A DNA stretch of 64,000 nt, from NCBI RefSeq assembly GCF_900199455.1, contig NZ_FZQR01000004.1:62001-126000 (forward strand), read 5' to 3'. The notes below the pieces were generated by a model. The model was given only the letters and a program-made list of their open reading frames with translations, had not been told where the DNA came from and searched no databases. Positions 23,112 through 32,384 of the stretch are shown piece by piece (position 1 is the stretch's first letter; each line of letters starts with the position of its first letter). This DNA comes from Mesorhizobium carmichaelinearum. Lineage in GTDB: Bacteria > Pseudomonadota > Alphaproteobacteria > Rhizobiales > Rhizobiaceae. The position numbers were made by a program, and so were the translations under genes.

Positions 23112-24586
23112 TGGCCAAGGCAATCATGCTGCAAGGCACGGGTTCGGATGTCGGCAAGACGGTGCTGGTCGCCGGCCTCTGCCGCGCCGCGAAAACGCGT
23201 GGCCTGAAGGTGCGGCCGTTCAAGCCGCAGAACATGTCGAACAATGCCGCGGTCGCCGACATTCCCGGCGACAACAGCAAAAGCGGCGGCGAGATCGGCC
23301 GCGCGCAATGGCTGCAGGCGATCGCTTGCGGCGTGGCCCCATCGGTGCACATGAACCCGGTGCTGCTCAAGCCACAGACGGATGTCGGCGCGCAGGTCAT
23401 CGTCCAAGGAAAAGTGTTCGGCGAGGCGCGGGCGCGCGACTACCAGGCGCTGAAGGGCCGCCTGATGGATGCGGTGCTGGACTCCTGGGCCAAGGTGGGC
23501 GACGGCGCGGATCTGGTCATCGTCGAGGGCGCCGGCTCGCCGGCCGAAATCAATCTGCGCAGCCGCGACATCGCCAATATGGGCTTTGCCACGCGTGCCA
23601 ATGTGCCCGTGGTTCTGGTCGGCGACATCGATCGCGGCGGCGTCATCGCCTCGGTCGCCGGCACGCATCTGATCCTGCCGGAAGAGGATCGGCGCATGAT
23701 CGTCGGCTACCTCATCAACAAGTTCCGCGGCGATGTCTCGCTGTTCGATGACGGTTTGAAGGCGATTGAGAAATTCACGGGATGGCGCTGCTTTGGCGTC
23801 GTGCCGTGGCTGACGGCGGCGACGCGGCTGCCCTCGGAGGATTCGGTGGTGCTGGAACGCCTGGCGTCCGGTCAAGCGCGGGCGCTGAAGGTCGCGGTGC
23901 CGATGCTCGGCCGTATCGCCAATTTCGACGATCTCGACCCGCTCAAGGCCGAACCGCAGGTCGAGGTGGTGTTCGTGCCGCCGGGAAAACCGCTGCCGGA
24001 GGATGCCGGGCTGGTGGTCATTCCCGGCTCGAAGTCTACCATTGGCGATCTCATAAAGTTCCGTGAGAACGGCTGGGACGGGGATCTTGCCGCGCATCGC
24101 AAGCGTGGCGGCCATGTCGTCGGCATTTGCGGCGGTTTTCAGATGCTTGGCCACCGCGTGCGCGATCCCGACGGCATCGAAGGCAGCGTCACCGAGACCG
24201 AAGGGCTTGGCCTGCTCGATATCGAAACGGTCATGGAGCCGGAGAAGACGGTGCGCAATGTCAGCGCGCGCTCGGTGCAATTCGACCTGCCGCTCGAAGG
24301 CTACGAAATCCATCTCGGCCGCACCACCGGCCCGGACACGATGCGGCCATCGGCGATCATCAATGGTGTCGCGGACGGTGCGATCTCGACCGACGGCAAA
24401 GTGATCGGCACCTATATGCATGGTCTGTTCGGCGCTGACGGCTTTCGCGGGAAATTCCTCGAAAGCCTCGGTATCAAGGGCGGTGGCATCGACTATCGCG
24501 CCGAAGTCGAACGGGCGCTGGACGAGGTCGCCGTCGAGTTGGAGAGCCATCTCGACTGTGACGCGATTTTTGGGCTCGCGCGTTAG
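23111..24586 (+). CDS. cobQ: cobyric acid synthase
   Basis: 491 residues. The N-terminal dethiobiotin-synthetase-like ATPase begins with the P-loop LQGTGSDVGKT; the C-terminal class I glutamine amidotransferase has Cys340 in GICGGFQML and His437 in TYMHGLFG. The enzyme amidates four carboxylates of adenosylcobyrinic a,c-diamide in cobalamin synthesis. Length is normal. It is separated from other cob genes, and sits in a two-gene unit with the DddQ-like cupin. No cobalamin riboswitch was recognised upstream. Confidence 0.95.
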   Translation: MAKAIMLQGTGSDVGKTVLVAGLCRAAKTRGLKVRPFKPQNMSNNAAVADIPGDNSKSGGEIGRAQWLQAIACGVAPSVHMNPVLLKPQTDVGAQVIVQGKVFGEARARDYQALKGRLMDAVLDSWAKVGDGADLVIVEGAGSPAEINLRSRDIANMGFATRANVPVVLVGDIDRGGVIASVAGTHLILPEEDRRMIVGYLINKFRGDVSLFDDGLKAIEKFTGWRCFGVVPWLTAATRLPSEDSVVLERLASGQARALKVAVPMLGRIANFDDLDPLKAEPQVEVVFVPPGKPLPEDAGLVVIPGSKSTIGDLIKFRENGWDGDLAAHRKRGGHVVGICGGFQMLGHRVRDPDGIEGSVTETEGLGLLDIETVMEPEKTVRNVSARSVQFDLPLEGYEIHLGRTTGPDTMRPSAIINGVADGAISTDGKVIGTYMHGLFGADGFRGKFLESLGIKGGGIDYRAEVERALDEVAVELESHLDCDAIFGLAR

Positions 24587-24589
24587 GGC

Positions 24590-25009
24590 CTATGCCTTGT
24601 CGCCCGCCTTCGGCCAGTAGGTGCCGAAGGACCAGACGCCGCCTTCGGGATCGCGGCAGATGAATTCGCGGCTGCCATAGTCGCGGTCGGTCAGTTCCTG
24701 GATGATGGTGGCGCCGGCTTTCCTGGCCGTGGCATAGGCGGCATCGGCATCGTCGACGGCGATATAGATCGACTTGCCGCCGCCTGAACCGGGTTCGCCG
24801 ACCATCTTGCCGTAGTCGTCGTCGCGTGCGCTGCCCAGCATGATCATCGAGGCGCCGAAGACCAGTTCGGCATGGTGCACGACATCGCCTTCGCCATAGC
24901 GGGCGCGGACGCTGAAGCCGAAGGCTTCCCCCAGCCAGTCGATCATTTTCGCCGCATTTTTATAGCGCAAAGCGGGGTAGAGGCGGGGGGCTTCAGTGGT
25001 GGTGGGCAT
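24590..25009 (-). CDS. VOC family (glyoxalase-like) protein
   Basis: 139 residues of the vicinal-oxygen-chelate fold, PhnB/Glo-EDI_BRP-like: LYPALRYKNAAKMIDWLGEAFGF at the start and ITV-type AFGF motif, with the second half AAYATARKAGATIIQEL and RDPEGGVWSFGTYWP. AAGGAG lies upstream of ATG 25009. Stop codon is four bases from that of convergent cobQ. It probably shares a transcript with the AraC regulator upstream (25082-25912). Substrate unknown. Confidence 0.85.
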   Translation of the reverse strand: MPTTTEAPRLYPALRYKNAAKMIDWLGEAFGFSVRARYGEGDVVHHAELVFGASMIMLGSARDDDYGKMVGEPGSGGGKSIYIAVDDADAAYATARKAGATIIQELTDRDYGSREFICRDPEGGVWSFGTYWPKAGDKA

Positions 25010-25081
25010 GGGAAACTCCTTCATCTGGGTTGGTCGATGCCCCAATCTGGGCGAAGGCCGTTGCAGCGTCTTGAAGAAATG

Positions 25082-25912
25082 TTACCTGCCGAGAAGCGCC
25101 GTTGGCGTTTCGCCGGCGAGGTCGCGGAACTCGCGCACCAGATGCGCCTGATCGGCATAGCCGCAATCGGCGGCGATATCGGCCCAGTCGGCGGTCTGCT
25201 GCCGCGACAGGCCGAGCGCTCGGTTGAAGCGGACGATGCGCGACAGCGTCTTGGGGCCGATGCCGGTTGCGTCGGTAAATTTTTCGGCGAGGTGCTTGCG
25301 GCTCCAGCCCAGTCTCTCGGCGATCGATGCAATGCGGGTCCGGCCGCCTGATGCGATGATGCGGTCATAGGCCCAGGCGATTTTCAGCGGCGTTTCGGCG
25401 GCGCTGGCAAGACGCGCGGTGACGAAGGCTTCGGCAAGGTCGAAACGCGCCGTCCAGTCCGGTGCATTGCCAAGCTGTTCGCGAAGCGCCATACCCTCAG
25501 CGCCCAGCACGTCGTCGAGGACGACCATGCTGTCGGTCAGTTCGCTCATCGGCAAGCGGAAGAAGCGGCGCGCCCCAAGCGGCGTGAAGTTGATCTGGAC
25601 GCAGCAGGCGGCACCGAAGGATTCGATCATCACCGGTCCGGCAAACAGCCCGGCGGCGAAGCTGGTGAAGCGGTCATTGCCGCCCGGCGCCTTGCCGAGG
25701 CCGATGGCGAAGGGTTCGGCGAAGCTGATGACGAGCGGCACCGTCAGCGAGGCGTATTCGACATTGCGGAAATGGCCGGGTGCGGTTTCGCGATAGCCGC
25801 AAATGTCCGTGACGATGCCATCAAGCACGGGATCGGGAAGGCGCCGGCGCATCTCGAAGCGCCCTGCGATGGAGCGGTCCTGTTCCTCCCGGCGCTGCAT
25901 CTCGATCGGCAT
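25082..25912 (-). CDS. AraC-family transcriptional regulator
   Basis: 276 residues. The C-terminal 100 residues hold the AraC double helix-turn-helix (IASIAERLGWSRKHLAEKF, then WADIAADCGYADQAHLVREF and the F-x-GxTP-like tail RDLAGETPTALL). The N-terminal domain is an effector domain without a recognised ligand motif. AAGGA precedes ATG 25912. Located 72 bases upstream of the VOC gene in the same direction, so it may control it. Confidence 0.85.
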   Translation of the reverse strand: MPIEMQRREEQDRSIAGRFEMRRRLPDPVLDGIVTDICGYRETAPGHFRNVEYASLTVPLVISFAEPFAIGLGKAPGGNDRFTSFAAGLFAGPVMIESFGAACCVQINFTPLGARRFFRLPMSELTDSMVVLDDVLGAEGMALREQLGNAPDWTARFDLAEAFVTARLASAAETPLKIAWAYDRIIASGGRTRIASIAERLGWSRKHLAEKFTDATGIGPKTLSRIVRFNRALGLSRQQTADWADIAADCGYADQAHLVREFRDLAGETPTALLGR

Positions 25913-25962
25913 TGGCCATCCTTCTGCCCGGCAAGCCTAACAGAGCCTGGGTCAGAATCAAA

Positions 25963-25987
25963 AGCGCCCGGCTTTTGGCCGGGCGCT
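25963..25987 (-). terminator. Rho-independent terminator after the small membrane protein
   Basis: AGCGCCCGGC and GCCGGGCGCT around a five-base loop; on the minus strand the stem is followed by TTTGATT. It lies 28 bases after the stop codon at 26015 and isolates this gene from the AraC gene. Confidence 0.8.
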
Positions 25988-26014
25988 CTCAGTCCCCACT
26001 TCAAGGGAAACTTG

Positions 26015-26185
26015 TCAGGCGCCGCGCATCAGGCAGCCGGCGGCGAGCACGATGTAGGCAATGAGAACGATCCACACCGATGCGAGCGGGATAAAGGCGA
26101 GAACGCCAAGCGCGGCGAGAATGCCGATGATGGCGATGACCAGGGAAATGATGAAAACGATCTGGGTAGGCGCGCTGAGATTCAT
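26015..26185 (-). CDS. small two-segment membrane protein, 56 aa
   Basis: Start at the ATG 26185 with GGAGGAG eight bases upstream. Almost the whole chain is hydrophobic: one segment at residues 9-30 (IVFIISLVIAIIGILAALGV) and one at 33-52 (IPLASVWIVLIAYIVLAAG). It has its own terminator. It looks like a genuine small inner-membrane protein of unknown function. Confidence 0.7.
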   Translation of the reverse strand: MNLSAPTQIVFIISLVIAIIGILAALGVLAFIPLASVWIVLIAYIVLAAGCLMRGA

Positions 26186-26236
26186 GCGTGGCTCCTCCAA
26201 CATGATTCGAACAGCGCCATAGTAACAGGCGCGTGA

Positions 26237-27022
26237 TCACACACCAATCATGACACGCAGCGGGTTGGCGGGGTCGGCCAGCAGCTTCACCGCGAGCGCC
26301 ACGCAGACGATCACCAGCAGCGGCTTGATCAGTTTGGCGCCGATGCGCATGGCCAGGCTCGCGCCAACACGGGCGCCGAGGAACTGGGCAACGCCCATCA
26401 TCAGGCCGATCTTCCAGGAGATGACGCCGACAGCGGCAAAGACGATGAAGCCGCCGATGTTGGAGGCAAAGTTGAGCAGTTTGGTGTGCGCCGTCGCCTT
26501 GAGCACGCCGTAGCCGGCAAGGGCGACGAAGGCCAGCATATAGAAGGAGCCGGCGCCGGGGCCGAACAGGCCGTCATAGAAGCCGATTGCCGGCACCAGG
26601 GTCAGTCCGAACAGGAAGGGCGACAGACGCTCGGCCCGGTCGACGTCGTTCATGTTGGGTTTGAGCGCGAAATAGAGTGCAATGGCAATCAGCACCAGGG
26701 GCAGCAGGGCGCGCAAGAGATCGCCCGGAACGATGGTGGCCAGCAAGGCGCCAACGACACCGCCGGCAGCCGCCAGCAGCGCCGACGGCAATTGACGGCG
26801 CAGGTCGACATGGCCCTTGGAGGCATAGTGGATCGTCGCCGACCCGGAGCCGAACATGCCTTGCAGCTTGTTGGTTCCGAGCGCCGCGACCGGTGAGAAG
26901 CCGGCAAGCAAAAGCGCCGGAATGGTGATCAGCCCGCCGCCGCCGGCAATCGAATCGACGAAGCCCGCGGCAAAGGCGGCGAGCGCAAGCATGACGATTG
27001 TCTGGGTGGTGAGGTCGATCAT
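26237..27022 (-). CDS. TSUP (TauE/SafE) family transporter
   Basis: 261 residues with about eight hydrophobic segments in two similar halves. The family motifs GFVDSIAGGGGLITIPALLLAG and the second GFYDGLFGPGAGSFYMLAFV are present, as is ALGTNKLQG. Members export sulfite, sulfoacetate or similar anions; the substrate cannot be deduced. ATG 27022 chosen; the frame remains open upstream to 27121 without support. No sulfonate genes nearby. Confidence 0.87.
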   Translation of the reverse strand: MIDLTTQTIVMLALAAFAAGFVDSIAGGGGLITIPALLLAGFSPVAALGTNKLQGMFGSGSATIHYASKGHVDLRRQLPSALLAAAGGVVGALLATIVPGDLLRALLPLVLIAIALYFALKPNMNDVDRAERLSPFLFGLTLVPAIGFYDGLFGPGAGSFYMLAFVALAGYGVLKATAHTKLLNFASNIGGFIVFAAVGVISWKIGLMMGVAQFLGARVGASLAMRIGAKLIKPLLVIVCVALAVKLLADPANPLRVMIGV

Positions 27023-27157
27023 CTGATGTGCGGAGACGTCCGGTCGGCGGGATAACGGCGTTCGACCACGATAGCCCTGTTTGCGCAAGGCCGATTCCGC
27101 GCTACCTCTATCCAGGCGCATCGCGCTTGGATTTGGTTAACCCGGAAAGAGGCCCTG

Positions 27158-27589
27158 ATGGCATTCGCATTGCTGGACCAGATACGCTCGATCTTCGATG
27201 GCGACCCGGGCGTGCGCAAGGTCGCGGACGATCCGGTCCTGTCGGCTGAACTTCTGATGCTGTTCCGCATGATCCTCGCCGACGGGACGGTCAGCGAGAG
27301 CGAGATGGTTGCCTTCCGGCGCATCTGCAAGGACGCCTTCGGCATTCAGGAAACCAGCATCGACGCCGTCATCGAATATCTCAACGAGTTCGGCTACGAG
27401 ACCAACGGCTCGCAGGCGATTGCGCTGTTTCGTGATCTCGATGTCGAACGGCGCAAGCAATTGGCCCAGCACATGGCGGAGATCGCCAAGGCGGATTCGC
27501 AACTGGCCGAGAGCGAGGTGCGCTTGCTGCGCCGCACGCTCGACCTGCTCGACATCAGTCCCGTCGATGTGGTGAAGCCGGAGGAGTAA
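27158..27589 (+). CDS. TerB-family protein
   Basis: 143 residues, all-helical TerB fold: AELLMLFRMILADGTVSESEMVAF and the second MAEIAKADSQLAESEVRLLRR, each with the acidic pair typical of the family. TerB proteins are linked to tellurite resistance and envelope stress, but stand-alone rhizobial members have no defined role. Divergent from the TSUP gene. GGAAAGAGG precedes the ATG. Confidence 0.8.
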   Translation: MAFALLDQIRSIFDGDPGVRKVADDPVLSAELLMLFRMILADGTVSESEMVAFRRICKDAFGIQETSIDAVIEYLNEFGYETNGSQAIALFRDLDVERRKQLAQHMAEIAKADSQLAESEVRLLRRTLDLLDISPVDVVKPEE

Positions 27590-27659
27590 GGCACTTCCTG
27601 AGCAACGGTTTGTCGGCGCCGAGGGGACCTTCTTGGTACCGCCGATACCGTGTGCCGCG

Positions 27660-28784
27660 TCATCCGCCCATCTTCGTCAGTTCGTCCTTTGCCTGCGTGC
27701 TCCAGCGCGCGGCACGCTTCAAAAACGCGATCGCCTTGGCCTTGTCCGCTTCGTAGCCGCCTCGACCCTCCACCATGTCGTGGGCAAGGGCAAGAACGGC
27801 GTCTTCATTGCCTTGATCGGCCGCCAGCTTGTAAAGGCGCGCCGCCTCACGCGAGTCCTGGGGCAATCCGCCCTTGCCCTCCTCGTAGAACCTGCCGAGA
27901 TCGTACAGCGCGTATCTGTTGCCTGCATCGCTCGCCTGCTTGAAGAGATGGGCAGCCTGGTTGTCGTCCTTCGGCACGCCGTAGCTGCCGCGCTCATAGG
28001 CCTTTGCCGCGGAGCCCCACGTCTGGGGATCGTCGCCGGCCGCGGCTTTCTGGATCAGCCGCAGCGCCTCTTCCGGATTCGCCGACAGGCCGCCTTTGCC
28101 TCTGAAATACATCCTAGCGAGATCAAACGCTGCCTGGGCGCTGCCGAGCGCCGCTGCTTGGTGCCAGAGCTGGACGACATCTGGTTGCCTGTCTTCAGCC
28201 AGGCTCAATGGCAGGCCGAGCGCATAGAGGGCGTCCGCGTCGCCGGCGTCGGCTGCCTCGTTGATGAATTGGATCTGCGATTCGCGGGGGTCGGTGGCGA
28301 AGGTCGTATCCGCGAACAGGTCCCGGCGCTGCGACTTGGCCTCCATGGCGTCTGACGTCATCGCCTTTTTCAGGAGAAGCATGGCCTGGCTGGTGTCCTG
28401 CTGGAAACCATCGCTGCCGCGCCAATAGAAGGCGGCCAACGCGACCTGCGCCGCGGGATAGTTCTGGTCCGCGGCACTCTTAAAGCTTTTGCCTGCCAGC
28501 GCCATTTCATCAGCCGATGACGAGCCCACACTCCCGCTTGCTTCATGCGCCCGACCGAGGTTGAAAAGCAGGCGCGGATTGTTCGGGTCGGTGGCCAGCG
28601 TCTTTTCGCATGCCGCGATGGCCTCAATCGGATCGATCCCGTAGAGGCCAACCCCTTCGTCGACCCGATTCGGATCGGTGGGCGAGCCCGCAAGACGGTC
28701 GCACTCCGTCGGCTGATCGGCAAAGGCCGCCCCCGCCATCAACAATCCGAACACTCCGGCGACAATCATTCGACGCGACCGCAT
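27660..28784 (-). CDS. secreted Sel1/TPR-repeat protein
   Basis: 374 residues with a clear signal peptide (MRSRRMIVAGVFGLLMAGAAFA before DQPTECD). The mature part is a chain of Sel1-like repeats, with hallmarks such as AQVALAAFYWRG, AAFDLARMYFRGKGG, ALYDLGRFYEEGKGGLPQD and AVLALAHDMVEGRGG. Such solenoids mediate protein contacts in the periplasm. ATG 28784 has AGGGGG upstream; longer forms are not supported. Its gene lies downstream of the ABC ATPase in the same direction, 88 bases after... the ATPase stop is at 28873, so cotranscription is possible. Confidence 0.82.
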   Translation of the reverse strand: MRSRRMIVAGVFGLLMAGAAFADQPTECDRLAGSPTDPNRVDEGVGLYGIDPIEAIAACEKTLATDPNNPRLLFNLGRAHEASGSVGSSSADEMALAGKSFKSAADQNYPAAQVALAAFYWRGSDGFQQDTSQAMLLLKKAMTSDAMEAKSQRRDLFADTTFATDPRESQIQFINEAADAGDADALYALGLPLSLAEDRQPDVVQLWHQAAALGSAQAAFDLARMYFRGKGGLSANPEEALRLIQKAAAGDDPQTWGSAAKAYERGSYGVPKDDNQAAHLFKQASDAGNRYALYDLGRFYEEGKGGLPQDSREAARLYKLAADQGNEDAVLALAHDMVEGRGGYEADKAKAIAFLKRAARWSTQAKDELTKMGG

Positions 28785-28872
28785 GGAGCCCCCTGCTTGT
28801 TTGGTTCTCCAAACCATATTTGGATTTTTGCGCTTGGTATATGCGTTGCGAATGCATGCGGGGTGAGGGGCT

Positions 28873-30495
28873 TTACCCCTGTTCCTGCATCCGTTTTGCG
28901 ATTGCCCTGTGCAGGTCCGGCGCGGCGGTAACCAGCGCTCTGGCGGCCTCGGACTGCGGATGGTCGAGCACCTCGTTCGTCTTGCCGCGCTCGACGATCT
29001 TGCCGTCATGCATGACCAGCACCTCGTCTGTTATGGCGCGGGCGACGGTCAGGTCGTGGGTGATGAAGAGATAGGCGATGCCGAGTTTTTGGTTGAGTTC
29101 GGCGAACAGATCTAGGATCTGGGCGCGGATCGAGACATCGAGCGCCGAGACCGGCTCGTCTGCAACAACCAGCTTGGGACGGGTGATGATGGCGCGGGCG
29201 ATCGACAGGCGCTGGCGCTGGCCGCCGGAGAACTCGTGCGGGTACTTGTCCATGTCGCGCTGGTCGAGGCCGACCTCGTGCAGCGCATGCGCCACCATCT
29301 CGCGGCGCTCGGCGCGCGTCGGTTTCTTGTCCAGCACGTGCAAGGGCTCTGCGACCAGTTTTTCGACCTTCTGGCGCGGATCGAAGGAGCCATAGGGATC
29401 CTGGAAGACGACCTGCATGTCGCGCCGGGCCGGCTTCAATTCGGCTTCGCCCTTGCCGGTGACGGTTTCTCCGCGAAAGCGGATCGTGCCCGCGCTCGGC
29501 TTGTCCAGCGCCAGGATCATGCGGGCAAGCGTTGACTTGCCGCAGCCGGAGCGGCCGACCAGCGCCACCGACTGACCCGGCGCCATCGACAGGGAGACAT
29601 CGTCCACGGCGCGAATGGTTGGCGCGCGCCGAAACAGCGAGGCGCGGCGGCCGGGATAATCGCGGGTCACGCCTTCGACCTGAAGCAGGGGCTTGCCCTG
29701 ACTTGTATCGTGTGGCCTGGCGCGTGCCGGCACGTGCATCGAGGCCTGCGCCAACTGGCGCGTGTAGGGGTGGAGCTGTTCGGACAATGTGCGGGCGGTG
29801 TCGCCGGCCTCCATCACCTCACCGCGGCGCAGGATGGTGATGCGGTCGGCCATCTCGGTCACGACGGCGAGGTCGTGCGAGATCAAGAGCAGGCCCATAC
29901 GGCTCTCCGCGACAAGGTCGAGCAACAAGTCGAGGATCTGTGCCTGCAGCACCACGTCGAGCGCCGTGGTCGGCTCGTCGGCGATCAAGAGCTTCGGTTT
30001 CAGCGCGCAAGCGATGGCGATGACGACACGCTGGCGCTGGCCGCCCGACAGTTCGTGCGGATAGCGCGACAGCGGGAATTTCGCCTCGGGCAGACCGACG
30101 CGGTCGAGCATTTTGCGCGCCCGCTCCTCGGCTGCCGCGCGCGTGGTCTTGGTATGCCAGCGTATGCCTTCGGCCACCTGTTCACCGATGGTCTTGACCG
30201 GGTTGAGGGCCGTCATCGGCTCCTGGAACACCATGCCGATGTCGTCGCCGCGCAGCGCGCACATCTGGTCCTCGCTTGCCGCGAGGATATCGATGCCATC
30301 GAACGAGACGCGGCCGGTGGCGCGCGCGGCATACGGCAGAAGCTGCATCACCGTCAGCGCCGTCATCGACTTACCGGAGCCGGATTCGCCGACCAGCCCC
30401 ATCACTTCGCCGGGCGCGACGGAAAGCTCCATGTCTTTCAGGATCTGCGTCTCGCCGATGGTCAGCGACAGGTTCTCGATCTCCAGCAGGCTCAT
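28873..30495 (-). CDS. dipeptide/oligopeptide ABC transporter, fused two-ATPase protein
   Basis: 540 residues with two complete ABC domains in one chain, like DppD and DppF fused. First domain: Walker A GESGSGKS, signature LSGGQRQR, Walker B LLIADEPTTALD. Second: GRSGCGKS, FSGGQRQR, LVVADEPVSALD. It powers the importer formed with the two permeases and the binding protein. ATG 30495 overlaps the stop of the permease gene (ATGA). Cytoplasmic, peripheral to the membrane. Confidence 0.93.
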   Translation of the reverse strand: MSLLEIENLSLTIGETQILKDMELSVAPGEVMGLVGESGSGKSMTALTVMQLLPYAARATGRVSFDGIDILAASEDQMCALRGDDIGMVFQEPMTALNPVKTIGEQVAEGIRWHTKTTRAAAEERARKMLDRVGLPEAKFPLSRYPHELSGGQRQRVVIAIACALKPKLLIADEPTTALDVVLQAQILDLLLDLVAESRMGLLLISHDLAVVTEMADRITILRRGEVMEAGDTARTLSEQLHPYTRQLAQASMHVPARARPHDTSQGKPLLQVEGVTRDYPGRRASLFRRAPTIRAVDDVSLSMAPGQSVALVGRSGCGKSTLARMILALDKPSAGTIRFRGETVTGKGEAELKPARRDMQVVFQDPYGSFDPRQKVEKLVAEPLHVLDKKPTRAERREMVAHALHEVGLDQRDMDKYPHEFSGGQRQRLSIARAIITRPKLVVADEPVSALDVSIRAQILDLFAELNQKLGIAYLFITHDLTVARAITDEVLVMHDGKIVERGKTNEVLDHPQSEAARALVTAAPDLHRAIAKRMQEQG

Positions 30496-31361
30496 CGCTG
30501 CCGCCGCGATTTCGGGTCGAGAATGTCGGCGATGCCGTCGCCCAGAAGGTTCAGGCCGAGCACGGTGATGACGATCGCCATGCCGGGAAAGATCGCCATC
30601 CACGGCGCCACCACCATGCGCGTCTGCGCGTCGAACAGCATGCGGCCCCAGCTCGGCATGGGCGGCTGCGCGCCGAGGCCGAGATAGGAAAGCCCGGCTT
30701 CGGCTAGGATGCCCAGCGCGAACTGGATGGTGCCTTGCACCAGGAGCAACGTGGCGATGTTGGGCAGCACATGTTCGATCGATATCTGCGTGCTGCTTTT
30801 TCCCGCGGCGCGCGCTGCGAGGATGAACTCGCGCGGCCAGATCGCCAGCGCGCCGGCGCGGGCGACGCGGGCAAAGACCGGGATGTTGAAGATGCCGATG
30901 GCGATGATGGCGTTGACGGCACCTGGCCCGAAGATGGCGGTGATCATAATCGCCGACAGCAGTGCCGGGAAGGCGAAGACCAGATCGTTGATGCGCATCA
31001 GCGCTTCATCGACCAAGCCGCCACGCGCGGCGGCGAAAGCGCCGAGCGGCACGCCTATGCCCATGCCGATGCCGACCGCGACAAGCGCCACGGCGATTGA
31101 ATTGCGGGCGCCGACCATGATCATCGACAGGATGTCGCGGCCGAAATGGTCGGTGCCGAACCAATGGGCCAGCGAGGGGCCTTGCGTCTTGTCTGATATG
31201 ACCAGCTTCGTCACATCGTAAGGCGTCCAGATATAGGAGACGACAGCCATCGCCAGGATCAGCAAGGTGATGACGAAGCCGGTGACGAATGCTGTGTTCC
31301 TGAAAGCCTTGGCCAGGATGGAGCTGAACGTCTCCTCAGGGATGTCGATGTGCAGCGTCAT
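30492..31361 (-). CDS. dipeptide-type ABC permease (DppC-like)
   Basis: 289 residues, six hydrophobic segments. The N-terminal FGTDHFGRDILSMIMVGARNSI and the EAA loop (AARAAGKSSTQISIEHVLPN) are diagnostic for the second permease of peptide importers. Start overlaps the DppB-like stop by four bases. Confidence 0.92.
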   Translation of the reverse strand: MTLHIDIPEETFSSILAKAFRNTAFVTGFVITLLILAMAVVSYIWTPYDVTKLVISDKTQGPSLAHWFGTDHFGRDILSMIMVGARNSIAVALVAVGIGMGIGVPLGAFAAARGGLVDEALMRINDLVFAFPALLSAIMITAIFGPGAVNAIIAIGIFNIPVFARVARAGALAIWPREFILAARAAGKSSTQISIEHVLPNIATLLLVQGTIQFALGILAEAGLSYLGLGAQPPMPSWGRMLFDAQTRMVVAPWMAIFPGMAIVITVLGLNLLGDGIADILDPKSRRQR

Positions 31362-32305
31362 TGCCGGCTTCTCAGGCGCGGATCGACGACCGCATAGGAA
31401 AGGTCGACGATGAGGTTGACGGCAATGACGGCGGCGACCAGCAGCATGACGACGCTTTCGACGACGATCAGGTCGCGCTGGGTGATCGCCTGGAACACCA
31501 GCCGGCCGAGGCCGGGGAGATAGAAGACATTCTCGATGATGATGGTGCCGGCGAGCAGGAAGGCGAATTGCAGGCCGAGTATGGTCAGCACCGGGATCAT
31601 GGCGTTGCGCAGCGCATGCCGCCACAGCACGGCGCGATAGGGCAGGCCCTTGGCGCGGGCGGTGCGGATATAGTCGTCGTTCAACACCTCGATCAGCGCC
31701 GAGCGGGTGACGCGCGCCAAGATCGCCGCCTGCGGCAAGGCAAGGGCGATCGCCGGCAGAAGCAGCGATTTCAGCGCCGGCCAGACGCCGGCGCTCCAGC
31801 CGGGAAAGCCGCCGGCCGGGACCAGCCGCAGCCATACGGCGAAGATGTAGATCAGCATCAGCGCGAACCAGAAATTGGGCACGGCGACGCCAAGCTGTGC
31901 CGCGCCCATGGAAATCGTATCGCCGGCGCGTCCGCGCCGGCTGGCGGAAAACAGGCCGACGGGTATCGCGATGATGGTGGAGAGCGCCAGCGCGATCAGC
32001 GCCAGCGGCAGCGAGACGGCAAGCCGTTCGCGCACGAGATCGATGACCGGCACCGAATAGGTGTAGGAGCGGCCGAAATCGAGGCTGAGCAGGCCGCTGG
32101 CCCAGTGCAGATAGCGCAGCGCAAGCGGGGCGTTGAGGCCCATCTGGTTGCGCAGGAGTTCGACCTGGTCGGCGCTGGCGTTCATGCCCAGCATCAGCCG
32201 CGCCGGGTCGCCGGGCAGGATTTCGAGCACGGCGAACACCACGATGGACGCCAGCACCAGCGTGGCAAGCGAGATGGCGAGGCGCTTGAGGAGGTAGGTG
32301 GTCAT
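31358..32305 (-). CDS. dipeptide-type ABC permease (DppB-like)
   Basis: 315 residues. The N-terminal LLKRLAISLATLVLASIVVF segment, the conserved LPGDPARLMLG and the EAA loop (RTARAKGLPYRAVLWRHALRN) identify the first permease of the Dpp/Opp group. ATG 32305 preferred over an upstream TTG. It follows the binding-protein gene across an 79-base gap that holds a strong stem-loop. Confidence 0.92.
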   Translation of the reverse strand: MTTYLLKRLAISLATLVLASIVVFAVLEILPGDPARLMLGMNASADQVELLRNQMGLNAPLALRYLHWASGLLSLDFGRSYTYSVPVIDLVRERLAVSLPLALIALALSTIIAIPVGLFSASRRGRAGDTISMGAAQLGVAVPNFWFALMLIYIFAVWLRLVPAGGFPGWSAGVWPALKSLLLPAIALALPQAAILARVTRSALIEVLNDDYIRTARAKGLPYRAVLWRHALRNAMIPVLTILGLQFAFLLAGTIIIENVFYLPGLGRLVFQAITQRDLIVVESVVMLLVAAVIAVNLIVDLSYAVVDPRLRSRQ

Positions 32306-32331
32306 CCGTTCCAACGTGCCGGAAAAAGGCG

Positions 32332-32361
32332 GGCTCCGGAAGCAGGTTTACTTCCGGAGCC
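32332..32361 (-). terminator. intra-operon stem-loop after the binding-protein gene
   Basis: An 11-bp perfect stem (GGCTCCGGAAG/CTTCCGGAGCC) with an 8-base loop, 23 bases past the binding-protein stop. No T-run follows, so it is more likely an RNA-stabilising or partial-termination hairpin giving more binding protein than permease. Confidence 0.65.
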
Positions 32362-32384
32362 ACGCATTTCTCGGAAGGGCGAAA